Source of the DNA: Butyrivibrio proteoclasticus P6B7 | GTDB lineage: Bacteria; Bacillota; Clostridia; Lachnospirales; Lachnospiraceae | Length of the DNA stretch: 64,000 bases | Direction of reading: 5' to 3' | Assembly: GCF_000622085.1 (NCBI RefSeq) | Contig: NZ_JHWL01000011.1 | Location: forward strand, 1 to 64,000 | Shown: one piece after another, positions 8,107-16,587 of the stretch | How positions within the stretch are numbered: the stretch's first letter is position 1 | Layout: every line of letters begins with the position of its first letter | The notes under the pieces: generated by a model | The model's input: only the letters and a program-made list of their open reading frames with translations | Told to the model about the DNA's origin: nothing | Database searches by the model: none | Program-made: the position numbers and the translations under genes

Positions 8107-9244
8107 TCAAAGATTCCAATATTTTAATTACTGATTCAGCATTTCTTACGGAGCTATACTTTTCTCTAGCATTTAATTGACCTTTTTGAGCAACTATTCT
8201 CACCTGATCTTTGTCGCCTAGTATTCCATTCATTACTGACATCAGGTCAAACTTCTTATAATCAAACAAATACCCTGTTTCACCATCTTTTAGTATTTCT
8301 GGTGTTGCTCCCGTATTAGAGCCTACAACAACACATCCTCCGAGCATAGCCTCTACAGTAACTCTCCCCCATGCTTCACTTCTAGATGGAACAATACAGA
8401 TGTCAGAATCAGAAATAAACTTCCTAACATCATATTGTCTGCCCCAATAATGAATTCTTGAATCGCAAAAAAGCTTAGAAAAAACAGGCCAGATTAACTT
8501 ATTTATTCCAGATAAGCCACCAACAATATTTAATTCAAAATCATCTCGCTTTTCCTTCATAATTTTTCTTATCGCTTTATATTGTCCTTTACTACGATTT
8601 ATACCTCCTATTATTATTCCTTTTACTTTAGAAGAAATAAAAAGTTTATGATCTTCGTTTAAGTAATAATCAATATCTATCCCGTTATAAATAACAACTA
8701 TCTTTTTATTATCAATTTTATTGACATACTTTTTTTTCAAAGCTTCGGAAATACATATTATTTTCGAAGACTGAGACATTAACTTATATCCAATTTTTTT
8801 TAAAAATATTTTCCTATTTTGATCTTCTTCTAAAAATTCCCTAATGTGCCACACAACTGGAATTCCTAGCTTTATTCCCACATATGCTCCAAGATACCCC
8901 CATGTACCATTCATATAAACTGCAGAAGGTTTAAATAAATCTATTTCTCGAATTACATATTTTATGTTCCAAAAATGATTTTGCGCAATTCCAATCAAGC
9001 ATTTCATATATGCTAATAGCCTCAAAGGATTACGCGGAACAATCCAAGAATTCATTTTTACTATGGAATAGTTAACCCCAAACTCGCTTAATAGCTTTTC
9101 GCCGTCTCCGTGACATGGCAATATAACCTTAACCCGATTACCGCTCTCTTGGATATGAAAAGCTAACTTAGCCATAGAAGCAAAGGCTCCACTTGAATAA
9201 GAATTATCAGATGAAAAAAATAATACTCTCATTTTATTTGCCAT
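8099..9244 (-). CDS. Glycosyltransferase family 4 (GT-B fold)
   Basis: 381 residues with a GT-B architecture. The N-terminal acceptor half includes SSGAFASMAKLA, the C-terminal donor half has GGINRSKGQYKAIRKI and the E-x7-E type motif in PSRSEAWGRVTVEAMLGG. It transfers a sugar from an activated nucleotide to the growing lipid-linked repeat unit on the cytoplasmic side. The sugar is unknown. Base composition is more AT-rich than in the flanking chromosome, as usual for surface-polysaccharide genes. Confidence 0.88.
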   Translation of the reverse strand: MANKMRVLFFSSDNSYSSGAFASMAKLAFHIQESGNRVKVILPCHGDGEKLLSEFGVNYSIVKMNSWIVPRNPLRLLAYMKCLIGIAQNHFWNIKYVIREIDLFKPSAVYMNGTWGYLGAYVGIKLGIPVVWHIREFLEEDQNRKIFLKKIGYKLMSQSSKIICISEALKKKYVNKIDNKKIVVIYNGIDIDYYLNEDHKLFISSKVKGIIIGGINRSKGQYKAIRKIMKEKRDDFELNIVGGLSGINKLIWPVFSKLFCDSRIHYWGRQYDVRKFISDSDICIVPSRSEAWGRVTVEAMLGGCVVVGSNTGATPEILKDGETGYLFDYKKFDLMSVMNGILGDKDQVRIVAQKGQLNAREKYSSVRNAESVIKILESLSE

Positions 9245-10205
9245 TTACCTTACAATGCATTCTATAAAGGATTGAATACATAAAAAAACAATTACCAACC
9301 ATAAAAAGCTGAATTTTTCTGACCAGTTTGAGATCATTATTTCTTTTAATTATGCCCCAATTATCGCGTATCATTTTTTTTATTTTTCTAATCACCAAAT
9401 AATCTACATAGTTTCCTTTAATCATCTCATTAGAAAAAACAATATACCAAATTATCTGTCCGATGAAATAGTCGTATTTAACTAATCCCATAGCGCTTAT
9501 GCTTTTAAAATTTACATCAGCTACTTTTAAAATATCATAGGCATTTTCATTGAAGCCCGATTGAGTCAAGGAATTACCACGGATTTCATATATATATTTA
9601 ATTTGTGCCCCATAAGCTACCGACTTAGAATTTTGGATAGCTCTACACACAAATCTAGCATCATCCATCCTTTTGTAATTTTCAAATTCAATTTTTGCTA
9701 TTATTTCTTTTTTAAAAATTTTATTCCATGCAGCAACTCCGATGTCATCATTTAGCTGAAACTTATATAAAGCCTCCTCTTTATCATAAAGTCTTACACC
9801 TTCAAAATATCTTGTGTTATATTCTTTACCTGACCCTCTATATCTTCTTGAGACACCACAGCATACGATATCTGCCCCAGTCGAATCGTATATTTTAATC
9901 ATATATTGATACATGTCTTGAACTATATAATCGTCGCTATCTATAAAACCTATAAAATCTCCGTGAGCTATAGTTAATCCAGTATTTCTTGCTTTAACAA
10001 CTCCTTCATTTTTCTTATGAATAACCACCACTCTCTTATCACTATGACAGTACTCATCACATATTTGTGCAGACTTATCTGTGGATCCATCATCTATAAG
10101 AATTATCTCTAAGTCTTTATATGTTTGTGAAACAACCGAATCCAGACACCTCTTAAGATAATTCTCTGCATTATAGATTGGGATAATTATGCTTATCATA
10201 AACAT
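9234..10205 (-). CDS. Glycosyltransferase family 2
   Basis: The N-terminal GT-A domain has SIIIPIYNAENYLKRCLDS, LIDDGSTD and the DxD-type FIDSDDY. The C-terminal 100 residues are predicted peripheral or membrane-associated. A GTG at 10217 opens the frame, but GAGAGG precedes the ATG at 10205, which I choose. It overlaps the next gene by 11 bases. The product adds one sugar of the repeat unit. Confidence 0.88.
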   Translation of the reverse strand: MFMISIIIPIYNAENYLKRCLDSVVSQTYKDLEIILIDDGSTDKSAQICDEYCHSDKRVVVIHKKNEGVVKARNTGLTIAHGDFIGFIDSDDYIVQDMYQYMIKIYDSTGADIVCCGVSRRYRGSGKEYNTRYFEGVRLYDKEEALYKFQLNDDIGVAAWNKIFKKEIIAKIEFENYKRMDDARFVCRAIQNSKSVAYGAQIKYIYEIRGNSLTQSGFNENAYDILKVADVNFKSISAMGLVKYDYFIGQIIWYIVFSNEMIKGNYVDYLVIRKIKKMIRDNWGIIKRNNDLKLVRKIQLFMVGNCFFMYSILYRMHCKVNGK

Positions 10206-10281
10206 ATTACCTCTCACACATCATTTTTCCGTTCGATGACCAAATAAACATCTAGTTTTCTACTCACTGGCCATATGTAAG

Positions 10282-11130
10282 TTATATTAGTCGTGTATTA
10301 TACTTTCCATAATAGCCTCTTCTATAATCATGAAAAGCTTTCCTAGTAGCCATCAAATATTTATTGGTATTCCCATATAGAAAGATTGACTTTATAATCT
10401 TTACTATTAATATTTTAAAGCTCAAAGCATCTTTATATTTAGATATTATTTGTAAGCATGATTTAATTTGGTAGTAATGCCTTTCTTCTGTGCTCACACC
10501 AAATCCAATGATATTTTTTCCTAGAAATGAAATATACTTTGTTCTAGCTGGATTATGATTTAAAACAGCCTGTGAGCACTCAAAAATTTTATATCCTTTT
10601 TTTTTGGCTCTTAAACACCACTCATGATCAAGACCATCTATCAAAAACTTTTCATCAAATTTCCCGACTATCCTCAATACATCAACACTCACCATACTCC
10701 CCGAAAGATTAGTCAACGTTACTTCTCTATAACCACTTTTCGCAGTTCTTGGATGTCTATCATAGTTATATTGAGGCGTCAACATAGCCACTTCCGATGT
10801 ATTATTATTTTCAATATATGATTTGTAAATAGAAATAATGTTATTCTGTGGTTCGCTATCTTGGTCCATAAAAACTATCCAATCAGCATTTTCCTTAATC
10901 GCATGTTCGATTCCTATATTTACGCTCTTACAAAGCCCTAAGTTTCCAGAATTCCAAATATAACGTATATGATCAGATATAATTGAATCCCAAATAGAAA
11001 TGGTAGATACATCCGAGTCGTCCATAATTATCAGTAAATCCACCATATTAGCCAGCTTTACAATATTCTTTTTGTATTCTGGTATCGGATTGTAAATAGA
11101 AACTATCCCAACAACAAATACATTTCCCAT
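10282..11130 (-). CDS. Rhamnosyltransferase-like glycosyltransferase family 2
   Basis: The protein of about 282 residues resembles dTDP-rhamnose-using GT2 enzymes. It has VSIYNPIPEYKKNI, the NSGNLGLCKSVNIGI block and WIVFMDQDSEP, followed by NLSGSMVSVDV and FIDGLDHEWCLRAK. An ATG at 11151 overlaps the upstream stop, but the ATG at 11130 has an AAAGAG seven bases before it and better domain spacing; either is possible. No dTDP-rhamnose synthesis genes are in this window. Confidence 0.82.
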   Translation of the reverse strand: MGNVFVVGIVSIYNPIPEYKKNIVKLANMVDLLIIMDDSDVSTISIWDSIISDHIRYIWNSGNLGLCKSVNIGIEHAIKENADWIVFMDQDSEPQNNIISIYKSYIENNNTSEVAMLTPQYNYDRHPRTAKSGYREVTLTNLSGSMVSVDVLRIVGKFDEKFLIDGLDHEWCLRAKKKGYKIFECSQAVLNHNPARTKYISFLGKNIIGFGVSTEERHYYQIKSCLQIISKYKDALSFKILIVKIIKSIFLYGNTNKYLMATRKAFHDYRRGYYGKYNTRLI

Positions 11131-11140
11131 AAGCAACTCT

Positions 11141-12214
11141 TTAAATACCATTATAAAAATTTATAAACTTCTCTTTCATGACCTTTGTGTTATATACGTT
11201 CATTACATCCATCTTTGCTTGTTCGCCAAGTTGTTTGGGGAATTCATGCATTGCTTCTTTTATTCTCTTCGCATATTCTTCCTCACGAGCACATAGGTAC
11301 CCATTTCTACCATCTTTTATAACATCCTTATTTCCCATAACATCACTTACAAGGCAAAGCTTACCCATAAACATATTTTCAACCAGGCTCATAGCTACAG
11401 CTTCTCCGTACGAGCAAAGGACATATGCATCAGCCCCTTTTCCAATAGATAAAGCATCATGTCTTGGCATCCAACCTGTCACCTTAAGATTTGGAGCAGC
11501 TAATTCTTTTTCAAGTTCTCCACTTCCTACCCATACAAAATCAGCTTCAGGAACAAGTTCAGCAATGCGATTAAACAAAGCAGGCCGCTTCTGTGAACAT
11601 ATTCGCCCCAAAGTATACACTGTGAATTTGCTATTCTTAACTGGCTCTATATTTTTTAATGCATCGTCCAATTCTTCAACATTCACGCCTGTTTCGATGA
11701 ATAAAGTTCTGTTGGTTATTTTTTTTGCCACAAGTTCTTCGCTTGGAGTACATACTAACGTTATTGCATTTTTCTTTCCAAGTATCCATTCCGCACAAAA
11801 CATTATTTTGCTCTTCAGCCCATTTCCCATTAATACAAAAGAGTATCCATGTGGAGTATATACGAGCTTGCTCTTCTTCCCATCAAATGCAATCCGGCCT
11901 ATTCCTCCTGCTATAGACGAATGAAGATGTATTATATCTGGCTGTACTTCTTGAGCAATTTCTCTGAGACGTCTAATTGTATTCCATATCTTTTTTAGAT
12001 TCCCAAAATCTTTAACTTCGTATAATCCAACTCTAGCATCCAACAATTGCCTAAAATTTGAAGGAGTAGCGGGTCTACGCTTCTTAACAGCATTTACTGA
12101 AAAAGCTAAGCTGACATCAAACTCATCACACATATCATTGCAAAGTTGTGTGACATAAGAAAAGACCCCGCCTGTATATGCCTCACAAACCATTAGTATT
12201 CTTTTTTTAGCCAT
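11141..12214 (-). CDS. Glycosyltransferase family 4 (EpsD/EpsF-like)
   Basis: 357 residues with GT-B fold. The N-terminus reads RILMVCEAYTGGVFSYV; HLHSSIAGGIGR and YTPHGYSF follow, and the donor domain has TLGRICSQKRPALF and CSYGEAVAMSLVENMFMG. GT4 enzymes of this type act early in exopolysaccharide repeat assembly, often just after the priming transferase, and here the gene is second in the operon. The ribosome site GAGGAG overlaps the TGA of the truncated GT8 frame upstream. Confidence 0.88.
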   Translation of the reverse strand: MAKKRILMVCEAYTGGVFSYVTQLCNDMCDEFDVSLAFSVNAVKKRRPATPSNFRQLLDARVGLYEVKDFGNLKKIWNTIRRLREIAQEVQPDIIHLHSSIAGGIGRIAFDGKKSKLVYTPHGYSFVLMGNGLKSKIMFCAEWILGKKNAITLVCTPSEELVAKKITNRTLFIETGVNVEELDDALKNIEPVKNSKFTVYTLGRICSQKRPALFNRIAELVPEADFVWVGSGELEKELAAPNLKVTGWMPRHDALSIGKGADAYVLCSYGEAVAMSLVENMFMGKLCLVSDVMGNKDVIKDGRNGYLCAREEEYAKRIKEAMHEFPKQLGEQAKMDVMNVYNTKVMKEKFINFYNGI

Positions 12215-12224
12215 TTCTTGCTCC

Positions 12225-12404
12225 TCAACAAAAAAGAACTGTATTCTTTTCGGAACACAGTTCTAGTATCTTTTGCCTGTTAGACTCGCTTATCCCACAA
12301 TCAAGGATGTATATTGTTGCATCAGAATTATGGTCATTGAATGACATAATAGAAACTAGCATTACATCTACAAAATTGTCGTCTGAAGCATAAGCAATAT
12401 TCAA
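12225..12404 (-). pseudogene. N-terminal remnant of a family 8 glycosyltransferase
   Basis: A 59-codon frame starting TTG at 12404 reads NIAYASDDNFVDVM and then IYILDCGIS before stopping at TGA 12225. This matches the first strand-helix-strand of GT8 (LgtC-type) enzymes, which are normally about 280-330 residues, so four fifths are missing, including the DxD motif. The frame stays open up to the next gene's ribosome site, so a short peptide could still be made. It marks loss of a transferase from the repeat-unit pathway. Confidence 0.65.
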
Positions 12405-12428
12405 ATTTGTGCCCCCATCAATACTATT

Positions 12429-13169
12429 CTAATACGCGCCATCCCCTGCACTTAGCGCTCTAAAAGTCATGATAATAAGACCTATATCAGTAGCTACACT
12501 TCTCTTTTCCAGATACTTCTGATCAAGCTCCATCCACTCTTCGAATGGAATCTCGGTGCGGCCCATAACCTGCCAGTAGCAAGTAAGTCCAGGCTTAACA
12601 AGATGTCTTGTCATCTGCTGCTGAGTCATCTGGTCCGTTTCATATACTGGAAGAGGTCTTGGTCCTACGATGGACATCTCTCCCTTAAGCACGTTTAGAA
12701 GCTGCGGTAATTCGTCTATACTTGTCTTTCTTAGGGTCTTACCTATGCGTGTGATTCGTGGATCGTCCTTCATCTTGAAGGCCGGGCCATCAAGCTCGTT
12801 CTGCTCTAAGAGGAACTTATGCATCTCAGAGGCATTCTCACACATGGTTCTGAATTTATACATTTTGAATGGCTTATTATTATGGCCTGTGCGCTCCTGA
12901 ATGAAGAACACCGGTCCGCCATCTTCTTTTTTTATCAATATAGCAACGACCAAAAACAGAGGCGCTAAAAGAACTAGTCCAATAATAGATGAGACTATGT
13001 CAAAGGCTCTCTTAATCACACTGTATATGATTTTGGTTTTGACGTTGATGGAAATGGCTTCCTGGTCTGTTTCTGGTGAGCGATCTGCTACGTGATTTAA
13101 GTCTGAATTATGCTCTAATGCTATATTCTCGCCATTCACTGCAACAATATCGTTGTATTCAGCCTGCAT
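12429..13169 (-). CDS. Priming sugar phosphotransferase (undecaprenyl-phosphate)
   Basis: 246 residues. After about 50 N-terminal residues comes the single reentrant membrane segment of small monotopic phosphoglycosyltransferases (KRAFDIVSSIIGLVLLAP), then YKFRTMCENA, RIGKTLRKTSIDELPQLLNV, KGEMSIVGPRP and the C-terminal PGLTCYWQV. It loads the first sugar-phosphate onto undecaprenyl phosphate and so starts the exopolysaccharide pathway. The ATG at 13169 has GAGGTG upstream. It is the first gene of the operon. Confidence 0.93.
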   Translation of the reverse strand: MQAEYNDIVAVNGENIALEHNSDLNHVADRSPETDQEAISINVKTKIIYSVIKRAFDIVSSIIGLVLLAPLFLVVAILIKKEDGGPVFFIQERTGHNNKPFKMYKFRTMCENASEMHKFLLEQNELDGPAFKMKDDPRITRIGKTLRKTSIDELPQLLNVLKGEMSIVGPRPLPVYETDQMTQQQMTRHLVKPGLTCYWQVMGRTEIPFEEWMELDQKYLEKRSVATDIGLIIMTFRALSAGDGAY

Positions 13170-13806
13170 TTTTCACCTCACATGCTAATTTTATCACAGA
13201 ATATCGTGCATTTATTAATATATCGGCAGATTTTATGCATTTTTTAGTATATTTTTGACTTTATAAAGTTTTAATATCAGTCAGTAACTACGCTTCACCC
13301 CTGAAACCTTTCTCAATCCCCTCCATTTCTGGTTATATAGCAACCTGTTTCCCCAAACTAAATTGCATAATATAATTATAAACTATATATAGTAATTTGT
13401 CATAGAAAAAAGCGTAGATTTTGTACATCCCACCGATCGAAATCCCAGACAATCCACCTCACCTATGAGAAGCAGAGAAAGCATGCACCGAAATCTAAAA
13501 ATAAGCACACTTTAAGAAGGCACAGACGTACTACCGCTCAAAAAGGGCATAATATCCCTGTATTCGTAATATACATTTTCTTGCAAAAAAGCAGTAGTCT
13601 ATGTGCATATCGCCATAGAGACACTTCTCATAGGTTAAGCGTTTGAAAGATTTCAATCCTGAAGATTAAGTAGCAGCGCATCAGACACGCTGTCACAAGA
13701 TTGAATGCTTTGAATAAGCTTAAGAATGAAGGTTTGTTGGTTCCTCATTTCTTACTGAAACAGAGTTTACATGATTGAGATTTGGTTGTAAATAGGTTCG
13801 GCCCAA

Positions 13807-13850
13807 TCTTAAGAATATCTATCGCAAATCTTAAGAATTTCATAAGAATT
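13807..13850 (+). promoter_or_regulatory. Tandem 11-bp direct repeats, OmpR-family regulator site candidate
   Basis: Four consecutive 11-bp registers read TCTTAAGAATA, TCTATCGCAAA, TCTTAAGAATT and TCATAAGAATT. Direct repeats with a helical-turn period just upstream of a TTGACT hexamer are typical of PhoB/VicR-type response-regulator sites. No plus-strand gene follows, so the target is unclear. Confidence 0.4.
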
Positions 13851-13913
13851 TGACTGTATATTGGTAAGCCGCATCCTATTTTGCGCACACACGCCCCTAT
13901 TTCAAACTCCGAG

Positions 13914-13966
13914 TTAATTATAAAACTCCAATAAACCTAATCTCACCCGTTAGATTCACTGGAGTT
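13914..13966 (-). terminator. Intrinsic terminator after the exonuclease gene
   Basis: Minus-strand stem AACTCCA/TGGAGTT with an inner AATCT/AGATT pair, followed by TTTTATAATT. It lies 40 bp past the stop of the gene at 14007-14675. Confidence 0.6.
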
Positions 13967-14006
13967 CTCATTTTATCAAAACGTATTCTCCACACGTTTC
14001 CTGCAC

Positions 14007-14675
14007 TTAAGATATCTTCCCGCACTGGTAAGTCTCGATATCATGGCCCAGAAGCTCAACAATCTTGAGCTCATCCACCGCATCAAGCACGGCGTTGTGG
14101 ACTTCGTAGTATCTGTTGTTGCCAGACAGCATGCGCATGATAGGCTCTACGCCGTAGTTAGACTTAAGTCTACCGGTTTTGCAGCAAGGCTGGGAGTCTG
14201 GAATAGCTTTATTAAACTGTTTGTAGGCGGCAATTCGCATGATATCGAACCAGTCAAAAGAGCTAAGCTCCTCAAGGTGGTTGTAGTCAAACTTGGCATT
14301 ATACGCAAATATCTTGCTGATCTTTTTCTGTAAAAAGAACTGTCTAATATCAGAAAGAGCCTGCTGCCTACTACATGAGATTCCCTGAACATTCTTGACA
14401 TGAAGTACATTACTATAGATTCCGCCCACATAGACCTCTGGCTCAAAGATGTAATATCTTTTGTCCAGACATTTAAAGGTCTTGGAATCAGCAATCGCCA
14501 CGCCTATGGACATAACCTGATCGAGCCAGTTGGTCTCGGTATCAATGACTGCGATGAGCTCTGCGTGACCATCAGTACTTATCTCTCTGCTAATCACTGG
14601 CTCAATCGCCTTCGCGGCGCCGCCAGCACTCTGGTTCTTTATCATATCAAGGAAATCCAGTGATCCATTACTCAT
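14007..14675 (-). CDS. DEDD-type 3'-5' exonuclease
   Basis: A 222-residue protein with a DnaQ-like core. Exo I is AVIDTETNW, Exo II is YNAKFDYNHL and Exo III is HNAVLDAVDELK, supplying the four acidic metal ligands and the general-base His of the DEDDh type. About 40 N-terminal residues precede the domain. It is short and separate from polymerase, so a role in repair, RNA turnover or nucleotide salvage is possible. GGAGAG lies before the ATG at 14675 and overlaps the end of the frameshifted extension of the upstream gene. Confidence 0.85.
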   Translation of the reverse strand: MSNGSLDFLDMIKNQSAGGAAKAIEPVISREISTDGHAELIAVIDTETNWLDQVMSIGVAIADSKTFKCLDKRYYIFEPEVYVGGIYSNVLHVKNVQGISCSRQQALSDIRQFFLQKKISKIFAYNAKFDYNHLEELSSFDWFDIMRIAAYKQFNKAIPDSQPCCKTGRLKSNYGVEPIMRMLSGNNRYYEVHNAVLDAVDELKIVELLGHDIETYQCGKIS

Positions 14676-14680
14676 AAAGC

Positions 14681-14800
14681 TTAATTCTCTCCGTCGTTAA
14701 AATTCTTAAGCCTGTCTCTTTCTTCATCCATGACAGCCTTGAAACAGCCTTTCTCAATTATATCACCTGTGGTCCCATAAAGCCCGTTAAGAATTTCTTT
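14681..14800 (-). other. Out-of-frame continuation of the upstream membrane-protein gene
   Basis: One frame away from the preceding gene, an open frame of about 38 codons continues from an A-rich CCAAAAAG (14797-14804) to TAA at 14681. It reads EILNGLYGTTGDIIEKGC and later MDEERDRLKNF. Codon choice is gene-like and the stop sits five bases before the next ATG. It looks like the true C-terminus, reached either by a -1 shift at C-AAA-AAG or cut off by an indel. Confidence 0.5.
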
Positions 14801-15507
14801 TTGGCCTTAATTACCAGAGTTCCGATAGCCAAGGCACATCCTACAAGAATGTAAATTGCCATAACTGTGCACAGGTGCTTAACGCAGTAAATGATCAGCT
14901 GCTCCGGGCACAAGTAAATGAGTCTGTCTGTGACTGGATTCAGGACCCAGTTGTCCCCTTCGAAAAAGAGCTTGTGAGTTTTATTGATGGCATGAAGCGG
15001 GTCAGATGCAAACCAGATGCCAAGGGCACCAAGAATAGCGGCAAAAAGAGCTTGTGCCAAAAGGAAGCCCTTCGCCATGTCCTTTACAAGGTCACATCTT
15101 TTTCTCATAACTAATACTGAGCCAAGAATAAGAATATCAAAGATGATTATCCTAAAGAATCTGGCCTTAAATGACTTATAGGCATCGGCTAGTTCTTTTA
15201 CATGTCTTATCTCTTTGCTATTAAGGAAGCTGTCTTCTATGCCCTTTACAACCACCTTAAATTCATAATCTGTGCTCTTACCTTTGATCATATCGATTGT
15301 GGTGTCAGTAGCTAAATAAAGCTCTTCATTTGAAATATGAAGAGCTTCATCTACATGGTAATCTGCGATATACCTTTTCATCAGAAAGTCAGTGTTAAAA
15401 TACACATTCCCAGTGAGAAAAAGGCATATAAGCAGATTAACCGTAAAAAATATGATCGTAAACTGTGCTGTGCAATTATCCAATAATCTCTTTGATCTCT
15501 GGAACAT
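14758..15507 (-). CDS. Hypothetical polytopic membrane protein
   Basis: 249 residues with four hydrophobic segments: one near the N-terminus (FTIIFFTVNLLICLFL), then three in the second half (FFRIIIFDILILGSVLVM onwards). The loop between the first and second is predicted extracytoplasmic. The ATG at 15507 lies 32 bp inside the previous gene; a TTG at 15484 with AAAGAG upstream is an alternative. The reading frame ends shortly after an A-rich slippery run, and a conserved-looking tail continues in the other frame. No family recognised. It forms a four-gene unit with the two zinc-ribbon proteins and the exonuclease. Confidence 0.65.
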   Translation of the reverse strand: MFQRSKRLLDNCTAQFTIIFFTVNLLICLFLTGNVYFNTDFLMKRYIADYHVDEALHISNEELYLATDTTIDMIKGKSTDYEFKVVVKGIEDSFLNSKEIRHVKELADAYKSFKARFFRIIIFDILILGSVLVMRKRCDLVKDMAKGFLLAQALFAAILGALGIWFASDPLHAINKTHKLFFEGDNWVLNPVTDRLIYLCPEQLIIYCVKHLCTVMAIYILVGCALAIGTLVIKAKKKFLTGFMGPQVI

Positions 15508-16573
15508 AGAGTAAGCTTACCTTTGAATATACAAGTGTGAATACAATCACTAAAATTACAAGAACGATGAGTGACATGTAAAGGATTGCATCCTTCTTGT
15601 AAGCATATCTCTCCATAAGTGCAGCAACTACGAAGCCTAAAATGATAAGTCCGATTGCATAGAAGAAGATAAGTCCAAATCCTGCGCTAATGATAGAGAA
15701 AAGAAGTGAAATGATTGTTGCAGGAATTGTGAAGATTGCTCTGTATCCTAAAAGATCAAGGACATTAGTAATCTTGAAATCAAGCTTGAGTATCAAAGCG
15801 CCTGTGAAGAATGCACCACCGATAACTGCCATAGTGATGATTACAAAAAGGAATGTCAGGAAAAATGCTGTAACTAAAGACATCTTGAAATCATCAAATG
15901 GAAGGATGTAGCTAAGATATCCTGCCTGATCAGAGAGCTTATCAATTGCTGAGTTAAATCCAATTCCATAGAAAAGAGCGAAAAAGCTTGTAACAAGAAC
16001 CTGGATAAAGAGAAGTACTGCTGATCCAATGTAGTTCTTACCGCTCATGTAAGCAGCACCGCCTGTGATAGGTGCCTTGAATACTGTAAGGATGTTAGCA
16101 AATGAGTTTCTAGCCTCTGCCTTGATCTTCTCTGTGTCAACTGTTACAGCTGGCTGAACCTGCTGATACTGACCCTGGAACTGGCCCTGTGGCTGTCCCT
16201 GGTACTGCATGTTAGGAGCCTGCTGTACTGGCTGCTGTACTGCCTGAGCCTGTGGCTGCTGTACTGCCTGAGCCTGTGGCTGCTGTACTGCCTGAGCCTG
16301 TGGCTGCTGAACTGGAGCTGCCTGCTGTACTGGCTGCTGAACTGGAGCTGCCTGCTGTACTGGCTGTGCTACTGGTGCAGGAGCTGGAGCTGCTGCCTGA
16401 ACTGGCTGAGCTGCTGGTGCAGGTGCTGGAGTCGGCTGCTCTACTGGAGCTGCTGGTGCAACTGGTGCTGCTGCCTGAGCGTTAGCAGCTGCAGCTCTCT
16501 CTGCTACAGCGCCTTCGCAATTACATAACTGTCCGTCTTCTAATTTTGACCCACAAAACTTACAAAATGCCAT
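15476..16573 (-). CDS. Zinc-ribbon membrane protein with Pro/Ala/Gln-rich linker
   Basis: 365 residues. The N-terminus MAFCKFCGSKL is half of a zinc ribbon completed by CNC at about residue 19. Residues 25-145 form a linker rich in Pro, Ala and Gln, partly encoded by tandem repeats. The C-terminal 200 residues carry about five membrane helices and resemble Yip1/DUF1282-type domains. Zinc-ribbon plus linker plus membrane-domain proteins are common in Firmicutes and of unknown function. The gene starts 15 bp after the lipoprotein gene, which carries the same ribbon-and-linker theme. Confidence 0.75.
   Translation of the reverse strand: MAFCKFCGSKLEDGQLCNCEGAVAERAAAANAQAAAPVAPAAPVEQPTPAPAPAAQPVQAAAPAPAPVAQPVQQAAPVQQPVQQAAPVQQPQAQAVQQPQAQAVQQPQAQAVQQPVQQAPNMQYQGQPQGQFQGQYQQVQPAVTVDTEKIKAEARNSFANILTVFKAPITGGAAYMSGKNYIGSAVLLFIQVLVTSFFALFYGIGFNSAIDKLSDQAGYLSYILPFDDFKMSLVTAFFLTFLFVIITMAVIGGAFFTGALILKLDFKITNVLDLLGYRAIFTIPATIISLLFSIISAGFGLIFFYAIGLIILGFVVAALMERYAYKKDAILYMSLIVLVILVIVFTLVYSKVSLLYVPEIKEIIG
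16235..16306. repeat. Three 24-bp tandem repeats within the linker-coding region
   Basis: Unit CTGTACTGCCTGAGCCTGTG plus GCTG, three exact copies. On the minus strand each encodes QAQAVQQP. Further imperfect CAGCAGCC-type repeats flank it on both sides. Repeat-number variation would change linker length in multiples of eight residues without shifting the frame. Confidence 0.8.
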
Positions 16574-16587
16574 ACCTTAAATCCTCC

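Larger units (their letters stand above)
13170..14006. other. 837-bp intergenic region upstream of the exopolysaccharide operon
   Basis: No gene with a ribosome site is visible. A plus-strand stretch around 13670-13780 decodes, after stops, to a helical-looking tail (RLNALNKLKNEGLLVPHF) that may be the decayed end of a gene. The region also holds the 11-bp repeats at 13807-13850 and a terminator at 13914-13966. AT-rich sequence at 13180-13270 probably contains the operon promoter, but no clear -35/-10 pair stands out. Confidence 0.5.

Noticed and set aside
13170-13700. c-di-GMP riboswitch before the exopolysaccharide operon
   Set aside because: I looked for the GEMM conserved core and tetraloop receptor pattern and did not see it.
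16252-16485. Plus-strand ORF made of Ala/Val/Leu/Glu repeats
   Set aside because: Antisense shadow of the Pro/Ala/Gln linker; the repeats are explained by the tandem DNA units.
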